Assembly (NCBI GenBank): GCA_947683425.1
Contig: CANTUQ010000101.1
Span: forward strand, 29,535,001 to 29,599,000
Reading direction: 5' to 3'
Source: Excoecaria cochinchinensis
Lineage: Eukaryota; Streptophyta; Magnoliopsida; Malpighiales; Euphorbiaceae
Length of the DNA stretch: 64,000 nt
The notes under the pieces were generated by a model. That model was not told where the DNA came from and did not search any database. It saw nothing but the letters and a program-made list of their open reading frames with translations. Below, piece after piece: positions 9,823 to 20,260 of the stretch. Each line of letters starts with the position of its first letter. Positions within the stretch are counted from its first letter, which is position 1. The position numbers were made by a program, and so were the translations under genes.

Positions 9823-12387
9823 ACAAACAATCGAATGGAGGGAAATCTGGCACCAGATATTGGCTTCAAGTTACCAAACCTTCAAAAACTTTTTCTTGCA
9901 ATAAATCAATTCACTGGTTTCATCCCCAGCTCCTTATCAAATGCTTCTCAGCTTCAGTTCATCACCTTTTCCTTTAACAGGTTTAGCGGACCCATACCTA
10001 TTGAATTAGGAAGGTTAATGAACCTGAAAGATCTACATCTTTGTTCTAACATGCTTGGAAATGGAGTTGGGAATGATTTGAAATTTATAGCATATTTAAC
10101 CAATTGCACTAAACTAGAAACACTTCAAGTGGCAGAAAATATGCTCAAAGGGTCATTACCAGAAGCCATAGCAAATCTTTCCACCCAAATCCACCATCTT
10201 TCAATAGGAGTTAACCAGATTTATGGAGTCCTTCCTCGAGGAATAGGGAACCTTGTCAATTTAAATATCTTGGCTATGCATTACCTGATGTTGGGTGGCA
10301 ATATACCTGATGGTATTGGCAATCTTGAAAATCTGTTAGAACTTAATTTATCTGGAAACCAGTTGGTAGGAGAAATTCCAGCCTCAATTGGTAATCTCTC
10401 TACTTTATATCATGTGGATTTAAGCCAAAACAACTTATCAGGAAATATTCCTCCTGCTCTGGGAAACTGTAGAGGTTTATTTAGGTTAGATCTTTTCCAA
10501 AATGAGATCCAAGGCTCAATGCCCGCATCCTTATTTAGCCCTGCCTCCATGGTATTCATCAATCTATCGTCGAACTCCCTATCTGGTACCCTCCCATCGA
10601 ATGTTGGAAACCTGAAACAACTTGAAAGTTTTGACATCTTCAAGAACAAAGTTTCTGGTGGAATACCAAGTAGTCTTGGATCTTGTTTAAGCTTAATGAC
10701 GATTCGGATGAATGGCAATTTTTTCGAGGGGACAATTCCTGAGTCACTTAGTGGATTGAGAGGACTAGATGCTCTGGATCTCTCACATAACAACTTGTCT
10801 GGGGCAATACCGGAGAGTCTTGGAAGGATTCCATTGCTGCAAATTTTAGATCTCTCTTTCAATGATCTGGAAGGTGAAGTTCCACAAACTGGCGCATTCA
10901 AAAGCACTAGTGTTGTTTCTCTTACAGGAAACACCAAGCTTTGTGGGGGCATGCCTGAATTGAAGCTGCATACTTGTATTACCCCACGCTCCAATAAAAT
11001 AAATTCTCTGGCTTTCAAAGTGATTGCTCCATTGTCTTTTCTTGGAGTTTGCTTAGCTGTGTTTGTAGGATACATTCTTCTGTGCCACAAGAAGAAAAAG
11101 TTGAGTCGTTCTGCATCAGTTGACAATCACTTCATCAGAATTTCTTACCATGAGCTTGTTCAAGCAACTGATTTTTTCTCTGATGCCAATTTAATTGGCT
11201 CTGGTAGCTATGCGTACGTATATAAAGGATTTCTTCATGAAATTCAATCTTCAGTTGCTGTGAAAGTCTTCAATCTTCGTCAAAGAGAAGCCTCAAAGAG
11301 CTTCATCTCTGAATGCAAGGTGCTTAGAAATATCCGACACCGAAATCTCCTGAAGATAATAAGCGTCTGCGCAAGCAAAGATTATCAGGGCAATGACTTC
11401 AGAGCTGCAATTTATGAGTTCATGGCCAGAGGGAACTTGGAAAGTTGGTTACATCAAGATGAAGTGGAAACTAATGAGCATGAATTGAGAAATCTGAATC
11501 TTGAGCAGAGACTAAACATTGCCATTGATGTTGCTTCCGCAATGGAATATCTTCACTGCCATTGCCAACCGCCAGTAGTCCACAGCGATCTAAAGCCAAG
11601 CAATGTTCTTCTTGACGAAGAAATGGCTGCTCATGTGGGTGATTTTGGGCTTGCTAGAGTTCTTTCTAGGGACTGTAATGGTAGACAAACTGACAAATCG
11701 AGTTCAAACATTATAAAGGGAACTGTTGGATATGTTCCACCAGGTAATAAATTAGTTTTTTGCATATTTGTTCGAATTTGTTAGATACAGTATAATTTTT
11801 TTAACAAAGTTCGTTGCAAATGTATATGCAGAATATGGTATGGGTGAAGGAGCATCCATTCAAGGAGATGTTTACAGCTTTGGAATACTTCTGCTGGAGA
11901 TGTTTACTGGAAGAAGACCGACAGATGCCATGTTCCAGGGCGATCTAAACCTTCATAGCTTCACTAGAATGTCATTAGTAGCGCGAGTAATGGATGTTGT
12001 TGATCAAAAGCTATTGCCCGTAAGATTTAGAGAAGAAAAAAAGGTGCAGGATTGCTTGGCCTCACTGCTGAGAATTGGAGTTTCGTGTTCTGTGGAGATG
12101 CCAAGAGATAGGATAGAAATGAGAGATGTTGTAAGGGAACTTCATTTGATAAAGGAAGCGTACGAGAAAGAAGATACACGCAAAACATGATGTATACAGG
12201 GCAAGACCATCATAATTTGCAGTCTCTGTTTCGATTTAATAGTTTCTTTGGCGCTTTTATTGTTGGTGGTTGGAAATTTAGTTGTATTCGATGTATCCAT
12301 TGGATATTTAATTACTATTTCTATAAATTTAAATATTTCCTTTGCTTTTATGACTCCAAAGCAATAATAAATGTTATGTTACATAGT

Positions 12388-12645
12388 GGTTGGATGGGAT
12401 GTGTGGGATTCTCTTGCGGGAGATTTTCACACGGAAATGGCCAACTGGCTGGGGATATGTCTAAAGATTGTTGGAGCCTTCATGAATATGCTAAATCAGC
12501 TTCGACAAATGGAATATTTTCTTTTGGTAAATATTCAATATATTAGAAAGATCCAATTCTCCTTTAGAAAATAGATGAATCAAAATTCATTAGCAATGAT
12601 ACTCATAGTCAAAATTGGAGACACATTGGAACTAGTCAAAATTGC
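12388..12645 (+). pseudogene. Relic of a D-type LRR-RLK exon 2
   Basis: Bases 12388-12645 align with gene D exon 2 (19250-19500): ttggagccttcatgaatatg, then aaatcagctt..caaatgga, then agcaatgatactcatagtcaaaattggagacacattgg. There is a TAG at 12543 in one frame and several indels. It sits about 200 bp behind the stop of gene B, a different subgroup, so it is the remnant of a second gene or a misaligned recombination product. Confidence 0.75.
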
Positions 12646-13765
12646 CATTTCTATTTTCTATCTCAAAACTTTTCATTAATTTTCACTTAATTAAGATTAC
12701 TTAGATTAGTCAATCTTAATTAATTAGTTAGAGTGCTGAAAAATTACTCTAATAAGAAAAGATTTTGGTATCTTTTACATTATCAATTGTTTAGTTAAAG
12801 TCATTATTTTCAACGACTGTAGTAAGTAACTAAAAGAATAGGGACAGAAAATAAAGAGAGGTACCAAGTTAAATGGAGCGAAAATAGAAAACTACCAGTG
12901 GTTCTAAATCCATGAAGGCAAGGGATCTTCATCTTCTTTTCATTATTGGCAGCCATTCCTTTCTCTCTTTATCTCAATCTTTTCAAACTTGCTTTATTGT
13001 AATCAAGGTAAGTTCTTTGGTTTTATATCAAATGGTTTTCGTTGTATTCAGTGTGCGCTCGTTAATTTTATGAAATGGTTTTCGAAATATTCAATATCCG
13101 GCCAATAGTTTTTGATAATGGTTTTTCGCGATATTCAATGTCTGGGCATTAGTTTTATTAGCTTGTTTTATTGTACTCAGAATAAGATCTTTAGCATTAT
13201 CAATTGTTTTTCCTCCTGTAAATATATGTTATACATGAATAATTCTTCATTCTGCACTCTTCATACTGTAAGAAATATATAGTTATTAACTATGGATATT
13301 GATAATAACATTCACTCTGAGGATGAAGAAGATGGAGTTAGAGACACTTTGACTTCATCAGATCAGCGGTTTACTAAAAATAAGGTATAAACATAATTCT
13401 CAATCTTCAATATTTCAATTGTAAGATCATAAATCTCAAAGATCAATTGATTAAAACATCAATTGAAATTTTGACCACATAAAATAAGGTAACAATCTCG
13501 AGCGATGAAGAAACTTTTGTAATTAAAAGTTTGTTTGAAGAATGAAGAACCAAGCACTATATGAAAACATCGAATAAATTATGTTGCCGGTGAACATCCA
13601 AGTGGTGGAGGGCCTTTGAGCTGATATAATCTAACAGATCACGAGTCCCTATCGCAGCGGTTTTGGTGGTGTATCATTCCTCAGAGACCTAGACATAGCC
13701 CTTAGATTCAGGACGACCATAGTTAGCAAAACCGAGTTGGTTTGCACTTGTAATGTCGTGTAATG

Positions 13766-13813
<48 letters not shown>

Positions 13814-14290
13814 GTATTTCCCCTACCTTTGCTGCCACATTGGCGAGTTGCGATTAAGAATGGAGAAATGTAAACCAAATTAGTTGGAAATAAAAGGAAA
13901 GTGTTACAGCTCAAAATATTAGTTTCTAGCGAAAAACGGCTAATCAATTGAATTGTATACATTGAGCAAATTCGATTTCAGAAAATTGTATGATACTTTT
14001 ATTGATATTAAGTCTAGTTAATGAATGATTTGTATAAAATCTTGTCTAATTAAAAATCTACTGCTGAATTGGAATCTATTTGTGAATTAGATTCATCCTT
14101 TGTCTTTTCCTTATTCGAATACCAATTATGCTGATCTTTGTTAATGTTTATATTATTAATATATTACTTTCTTTTCATATATTATTTATATTATAGCCAC
14201 TTCAATTTATTAATTAATTAGTCATTTTTTTTCTACAAAAATTTAAAAAATTTATACTGAATTTACAAATAGTGAAAAATTAATTCTTCA
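12646..14290. other. Intergenic DNA, no gene recognised
   Basis: AT-rich. It holds a (TA)n microsatellite at about 13768-13807. A 32-codon acidic ORF starts at the ATG 13292 (MDIDNNIHSEDEEDGV) and ends at a TAA at 13388-13390. A donor-like aaggtaagt occurs near 13003. These could be scraps of a real gene, but no family is recognisable and I do not call one. Confidence 0.4.
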
Positions 14291-14298
14291 TAACTAGT

Positions 14299-14815
14299 AC
14301 CCACCATGCCCGCAAAATTTTAGGCTTGGACAATATTTCTGCATGCAAGCCTTGCCCGGCCAGCCCAATTAAAAAAAACCCACTTCTTTTAGGGCCGGGC
14401 TTGGACTTTGCATATAAATTACGGGCTTAGCCCGGTCCAGCCAGCCCAATCTATCCTAGCCCAACCATATATATTATATCTATTTTTTTCTATATTATCA
14501 TTAACTATATATTTTAAAACATGTAAAAATAGACACAAAATATTTTTTTTTATAAATATTAAGATTTATATGTTATTAACATATTATATCTTTTTTACAG
14601 TATATTTTTATAATTTTATATAACATAATATAACATTTTACACAGTAAAGTTAAATTTTTTATTTAAACATTTTAGTGGGCTAGCCCAGCCCGGGCCAAG
14701 CCTCTGTCAGGACCGCATTTCACTTGTGTGAGCTTGGGCTGGGCTTGGACAAGGGTAAAAAATGCCAAGGCTGATCAGGCCCGCTCCAACCTAGCACAAA
14801 CCCAAAAATGAACAT
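14299..14815. mobile_element. Possible non-autonomous DNA element with GGGCC motifs
   Basis: Both ends are rich in gcccggccagccc / ggctagcccagcccgggcc motifs in opposite orientation around an AT-rich middle, a common layout of plant hAT-like or Mutator-like MITEs. Termini and target duplication could not be defined, so this is tentative. Confidence 0.3.
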
Positions 14816-15339
14816 AGGTCTATTCCTAACTATTTTTTTTATTTTAAATTTGCAATTGAAATTCTTGTTAGGTGATATATCAATGATGCCACAATGATTT
14901 TTTTTTATATTTTTCTTTATATGTAATTCTATTATATCTAGCATTTTGTATAGGAAAATACTTAGCAAAATTGGGTTTATGAATAAATTTATGAGTCAAA
15001 TTAATAAAGAATGATACTAAATTTAGGATTAAGCAGAAAATGAAAGAAAGAGTTAAGAGTTGTGTTTCTTTTGCGTGTCAATGAATAACACAATCATAAA
15101 GCCATGAAAATATATGTGGTGGGACTCAAATGATTGATCAATTACCAGATGTTACTCCTTAGAGTCAAATGACATATACAAATATCCTCCGCTATGGAGA
15201 TAATTAAGCTGAGTGAATGTACCGGTTTGAATCCAGAGTTCACAAAGTATGAATCATTTTCAAATATTGTAAAAAAATTCAACGCTAATTAACGTCAAAT
15301 CAAGTAATAAAATTTGTTTTTATTCAAGTACTTCCATAC

Positions 15340-15487
15340 TGCATAGCGTTGTGCCGGCAATTTGCCATTAACAGGTCAAATCATGTAGGCGTCCCTGATG
15401 TAATGCCCCACAATAAAAGCAAACTGAAGACTTTTATTTATATTCCATGGCCACTACGGCACTACCCAGCTTTACTTGCAGTTTCAC
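15340..15487 (+). promoter_or_regulatory. Distal promoter of gene D, cut off by a transposon
   Basis: The stretch ggcgtccctgatgtaatgccccacaa..gactttta..tattccatggccacta matches the gene B promoter at 3792-3912. The B and F stretch cttgacttggactttca is ctttacttgcagtttca here, so the W-box core is lost. The homology resumes after the Mutator-type element at 16358 (tctatcaatctaattgctga). Confidence 0.45.
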
Positions 15488-16348
15488 GGGACTTTTTTAT
15501 TATTAGTGTTTTTTTAAAAAATAATTTGATTTATAGGGTGTTTTCAAAAATATTTGGGAAACTGGGGTTTTGTTGTATTTCCGCAACAAAGTATTGCGGA
15601 GATGCAAATCCATTTCCGCAAAACTTTGTTGCGGAAATGGGTTTTTTTTTTTATTTAATTTTTTTTTTTTTTTTTTTTTTTATGGGGAAGCTGCAGTTGC
15701 AGCTCCCCCCACCCCCCACCCAACCGGCAGCCAGTTGGCTGCCGGTTGCCCTACCCCCTCCCTCAAAAACCAAACCTACAACACCCCACTTTTAATTAAA
15801 AAAAATAAATTCAATTTTATTTATTATTTTATTAATATGAATAAATATTTTTTTACTCAATTTAATAAATAGGATAAAAAATTATAGTTTAATAACAATT
15901 TATTAAAATAAAAAATTAGTAATATTTGTGCAATTAAAATAATTCAAAATATAAATAATATATCCTATTTATTAAATTGAGTAAGAAAAATATTTATTTA
16001 TATTAATAAAATAAAAAATAAAATTGAATTTATATTTTTTTTATTAAAAGTGGGGTGTTGTGGGTTTGGTTTTTGAGGGAGGGGGTAGGGCAACCGGCAG
16101 CCAACTGGCGGTTGGGTGGGGGGTGGGGGGAGCTGCAACTGCAGCTTCCCCATAAAAAAAAAAAAAATTAAATAAAAAAAAAAAAACCCATTTCCGCAAC
16201 AAAGTTTTGCGGAAATCGGAAATGGGTTTTGCATTTCCGCAATACTTTGTTGCGGAAATGCAACAAAACCCCAATTTTATAAATATTTTTGAAAACACCC
16301 TAAAAATCAAATTATTTTTTAAAAAAGCACTGATAATAAAAAAGTCCC
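15488..16348. mobile_element. Palindromic Mutator-type element (foldback MULE/MITE)
   Basis: 861 bp of near-perfect inverted repeat. Arms of about 380 bp (15488-15875 and 15965-16348) flank a loop of about 90 bp. Termini are gggactttttattat-type, and the flanking 9-bp direct repeat CAGTTTCAC (15479-15487 and 16349-16357) is the target duplication size of the Mutator superfamily. The arms carry nested short palindromes such as tttccgcaacaaag / ctttgttgcggaaa and ccggcagccagttggctgccgg. ORFs of up to 148 aa on both strands are mirror images and not genes. It is inserted in the promoter of gene D. Confidence 0.88.
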
Positions 16349-16449
16349 CAGTTTCACAATCTCTATCAATCTAATTGCTGATAAGTTTGATATTTGTAGG
16401 ACGAGAAATGTTCATAAAAAAAACAAGAAGAAAGTTGACCAACCTAGTT

Positions 16450-19400
16450 ATGGAAGGCATTGCTTCAATTTTCCTCTGGTCTGTTTTCTGGACACATGTT
16501 CTGCTCTCATGTTTTGCTTATTATGGTTGTGGAGCTGCGTCTGGAGTAGCTGGAAATGAGACTGATCATCTATCTCTGCTTCAAATTAAGTCCAAAATTA
16601 CTAATGATCCTTTTGGAGTCCTAATCTCTTGGAACACTACCTCTCACTTCTGTCACTGGCAAGGTGTTAGATGCAGTCGCCGGCACCAGCGAGTCACCGT
16701 GTTGGATTTGACTTCCTTGAAGCTTACAGGTTCCATATCACCCCATGTTGGCAACTTAAGCTTTCTGAGGCTATTGTATCTTGATAATAACAGCTTCAGT
16801 CAAGTAATCCCTTCTGAAATCGGCAATTTGGGAAGATTACAAGAATTATCACTAGCTAATAATTCACTTGTTGGCAAAATACCTTCCACCTTATCTGGCT
16901 GCTCTAATCTTCATGTTATATCGGCTTATGGAAACCATCTAGTTGGAGAAATCCCAGTGGAGCTTGGCTCTTTGTCTAAGCTCCAAGTTGTTGCTTTAAA
17001 TCGAAACAATCTAACAGGAAGTATCCCTTCTTCTTTGGGGAACTTGTCGTTTCTTGAAGTACTTTTTCTGTCTTATAACAATTTGGGTGGGAACATTCCT
17101 GATACTTTGGGAAAATTAGCAAATCTTAAGCAGTTTATTGTAGAGTTTAATAACCTATCAGGAGTCATTCCTCCATCACTTTTCAATCTCTCTTCAATTG
17201 TCTATTTCTTTGTTGCAGAGAATCAAATACGAGGGAATCTTCCTTCCAATATGGGCATTACTCTTCCTAATCTTCAACGCTTCGTTATTGCTATAAACCA
17301 ATTTGCAGGGCCCATACCAATTTCGATATCCAACGCTTCCAAACTGGAACACTTTCACATTTTAGTAAATAATTTTACAGGACAAGTGCCTTCTCTAGGA
17401 AAGCTAAGGCAACTTCGAAGAGTAAGCATGAACTTGAACCACCTTGGAAACGGAGGTATGGATGATTTAAGCTTCCTTTGCTCTTTGCAGAATGCCTCTA
17501 ATTTAGAATACCTGACTATAACTGCCAATTACTTTGGGGGGACTTTACCTGAGTGCATATCTAACCTGTCAAAAGTTCTTGAAGTATTAGCCGTTGGTGA
17601 CAACAGGATATTCGGGAGCATTCCACTGGGGATAACCAATCTTATTAATTTGGGTAGACTTGATTTGCGGGAAAACCGACTCTCTGGGAATATCCCCTCA
17701 ACCATTGGGAAACTTCAGAAGCTAGTGATTTTGCAGTTACAACATAACCAGTTCTCTGGAAATATTCCATCTTCTATAGGTAACTTAACGATGTTATCCG
17801 AGCTATTTTTACAATTTAATAGTTTGCAGGGTAGAATTCCTTCAAGTTTGGATAGTTGTCAAAATTTAATATTCCTCAATCTTTCCGGAAACCGTCTTAA
17901 TGGTACTATACCTTCCCAAGTCTTTGACCTCTCATCCTTATCAATTGCTCTTGACTTGTCCCAAAATCAGTTAGCTGGTGCTATTCCTAACAATATGGGG
18001 AATTTGAAAAACCTTGGATGGTTGTCTCTTCAACAGAATATGCTAGATGGGGAAATTCCAGGCAGTGTGAGTAGTTGCATAAGGTTGGAAATCCTCATCT
18101 TGCAAGGCAATTCCTTCCAAGGGCCAATTCCTGAATTTTTGAACTCATTGAGAGGTCTTCAATATCTAGATCTTTCTCACAATAATTTTTCTGGCCAAAT
18201 ACCTGAATTTTTGGCTACCTTGGAGTTGCTTCTTTCTTTGAACTTGTCTTTCAATCATCTTGAAGGACTAGTTCCAACAGGTGGTGTATTCAAGAATGCG
18301 AGCGCTACTTCAGTCACAGGGAATATTAAACTTTGTGGAGGCACGCCTGAATTCAACTTGCCAGCATGTAACTTCCAAAAATCCTCTAATAGGATGTTAC
18401 TAAAGGCCATTGGTGCTACATTAGCAGGGGTTTTCAGTGCATTCTTGTTGATTTTTGTTGTGCTTTTCTTAAGATTCAGAAGGAGTAATCAGAGGCAACA
18501 TGCTTCATTTTTAGGATATTCAATTTCTTCAGTATCTTACAAAAACCTCCATGATGCCACTGATGGCTTCTCTTTTAGAAATTTGATTGGTGTAGGAAGT
18601 TTTGGATCTGTATATAAAGGAATTCTTGGCGAAAGTGAACAACTTGTTGCTATTAAGGTCTTTCACCTCGATTGTCATGGAGTAACAAGAAGCTTTATGG
18701 TTGAATGTCATGCCCTAAGAAATATCAGACATAGGAATCTTGTAAAAGTGCTGACAGCATGTTCAAGTATCGATTACCAAGGCAATGATTTCAAGGCTTT
18801 AGTGTATGAATTCATGGTTAACGGGAGCCTACAGGAATGGTTGCATCCAAGTAATAGAGTAGATGTAAATCAAGAAGTTGCATATAGTTTAAGTCTTTCT
18901 CAAAGGCTAAGTATTGCCATTGATGTTGCTATAGCACTTGAATATCTCCATCATCATTGCAAAACTCCAATAGTTCATTGTGATCTGAAGCCAAGCAATG
19001 TTCTTCTTGACGATGAATTGACTGCACATATTAGTGATTTTGGGCTGGCAAAATTCCTTTCGGAGCACATTCACACTTTTTCTGATCAATCAAGTTCAGT
19101 TGGATTGAGAGGCACTATTGGCTATGCTCCTCCAGGCAAGTATATTTTTGTTCTGATCAATCAAAGTTCAGGTTTTGACTGTTATTCAATTATTGTAAAT
19201 GATTTTCTTTAGTAATGGTTTGCAATTATGCAGAGTATGGCATGGGACAAGAAATATCGGCATGTGGTGACGTATATAGCTATGGAATTCTGTTGCTGGA
19301 GATTTTCACAGGGAAAAGGCCAACTGCAGAAATGTTTAAAGATGGTTGGAGCCTTCATGAATATGCCAAATCAGCTTTGCCAGATGGAATAATAAATATA

Positions 19401-19634
19401 TTAGATCCAATTATCTTGCAGGAAATGGATGAATCAGAAACCAGTAGCAATGATACTCACAGTCAAAATCGGAGACACATTGGCACTGGTAGAATTAAAG
19501 AATGCTTGATTTCCATTATTGCAATTGGAGTGGCTTGTTCTGTTGAAGTGCCTGGCGAGCGGATGAAAATCACTGATGTTCGGATGAATCTCTCTTCTAT
19601 CAGAAATAAGCTCCTCAGAATTGGTATATGTTGA
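16450..19634 (+). CDS. LRR receptor kinase D (LRR-XII), complete
   Basis: Membrane receptor kinase, predicted 1028 residues. Exon 1 is 16450-19135, the intron 19136-19233 (98 nt) and exon 2 19234-19634. The donor reads CCAG|GCAAGT, a GC-AG intron. The ATG at 16450 gives a good signal peptide (MEGIASIFLWSVFW); an in-frame ATG at 16408 would add 14 mostly basic residues. Seen: LRRNT (SLLQIKSKI...CHWQGVRC, about residues 40-78), about 21 LRRs to about residue 615, membrane helix about 652-680, kinase from about 700 with GVGSFGSVYKG, AIKVF, HCDLKPSN (about 843-850, non-RD), DFGLAKF and EYGMGQEISACGDVYSYG. No lesions. By family it should act in pattern-triggered immunity; the ligand is unknown. 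It differs from the A/B/F type in exon-2 sequence (MFKDGWSLHEYAKSALPDGI), as does G. Confidence 0.93.
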
Positions 19635-19804
19635 AGATTCAACTGTAGTTTGAAAATAACATAATGGTGCCTTTTTCTATATTATATCTTAAAATTTTTC
19701 TATTTGAATTTTGGTTCAACTCAAATATAAAATAGAAAGACATCTTCACTACAGCTAACTAATGGAATACCAAGGCCTATATTCGTTCTTGTAATTAGAT
19801 TAAC

Positions 19805-20216
19805 TTATAGCATATATTTATAAGTTCATCCATAAATTAAATTACTAAATAACCAAAACAACGTAACTTAATCAACAAATTTTGAAAAAAAAAGGCTAAA
19901 CAATACAATAAAATTATCAACGTTCAAAAAAGTTTTTATTTTTTTTTAGAAGAAAATTTATTGGTATGAATTTTATAGCTGTATCTATGTTCATGACTTT
20001 ACATTTAAACTAAATGGTAGGATAACAAAAATTACAGAATAGGTATAATTGAACATAAGTTTAGTTGGAGGACTCGATTGCATTGTTTCGATAAGTTTGG
20101 GCAAAAAAGATTCATTTTGTTTATCAAACAGCTAGCATTCTTTAGCATATTCATATTTGTGTCTTTAAGATTAAAAGATGTACGTCGTTTTACTCCAAAA
20201 GACAAATTGTTAAGAG
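19805..20216. repeat. Dispersed repeat, copy 2 (pairs with 2135-2573)
   Basis: Starts near catatatttataagttcatcc and ends gacaaattgttaagagac, as in copy 1. It is followed by a short local duplication (gattgttaagagacaactt) and directly by pseudogene C, so it sits at the breakpoint between D's 3' flank and C. Confidence 0.6.
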
Positions 20217-20260
20217 ACAACTTATATGATAAGATTGTTAAGAGACAACTTGATAATCAG

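Larger units (their letters stand above)
4126..12190 (+). pseudogene. LRR receptor kinase B, split by a Ty1/copia insertion
   Basis: Host coding parts are 4126-4886, 9828-11743 and exon 2 at 11832-12190, with an 88-nt GT-AG intron (11744-11831). Their combined length equals that of intact gene F (1011 codons plus stop). Seen: signal peptide, LRRNT (DREALMAI...NWQGISC), about 20 LRRs, membrane helix, kinase with GSGSYAYVYKG, HSDLKPSN and DFGLAR. The reading frame is continuous across the pre-insertion site, so the insertion is the only lesion I see. As it stands, the 5' ORF ends at a TGA at 4915-4917 inside the LTR, giving a 263-residue secreted LRR stub. The downstream part is open from an internal ATG at 9835 but has no signal peptide. 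The intact downstream frame argues for a recent disruption. Confidence 0.9.

Noticed and set aside
13292..13390. Small acidic ORF
   Set aside because: Only 32 codons and no recognised family; kept as a note in the spacer entry and not called a gene.
15349..16310. ORFs of 78-148 aa on both strands
   Set aside because: They are mirror images within the palindromic element, with Pro and Phe runs from homopolymers; no family resemblance.
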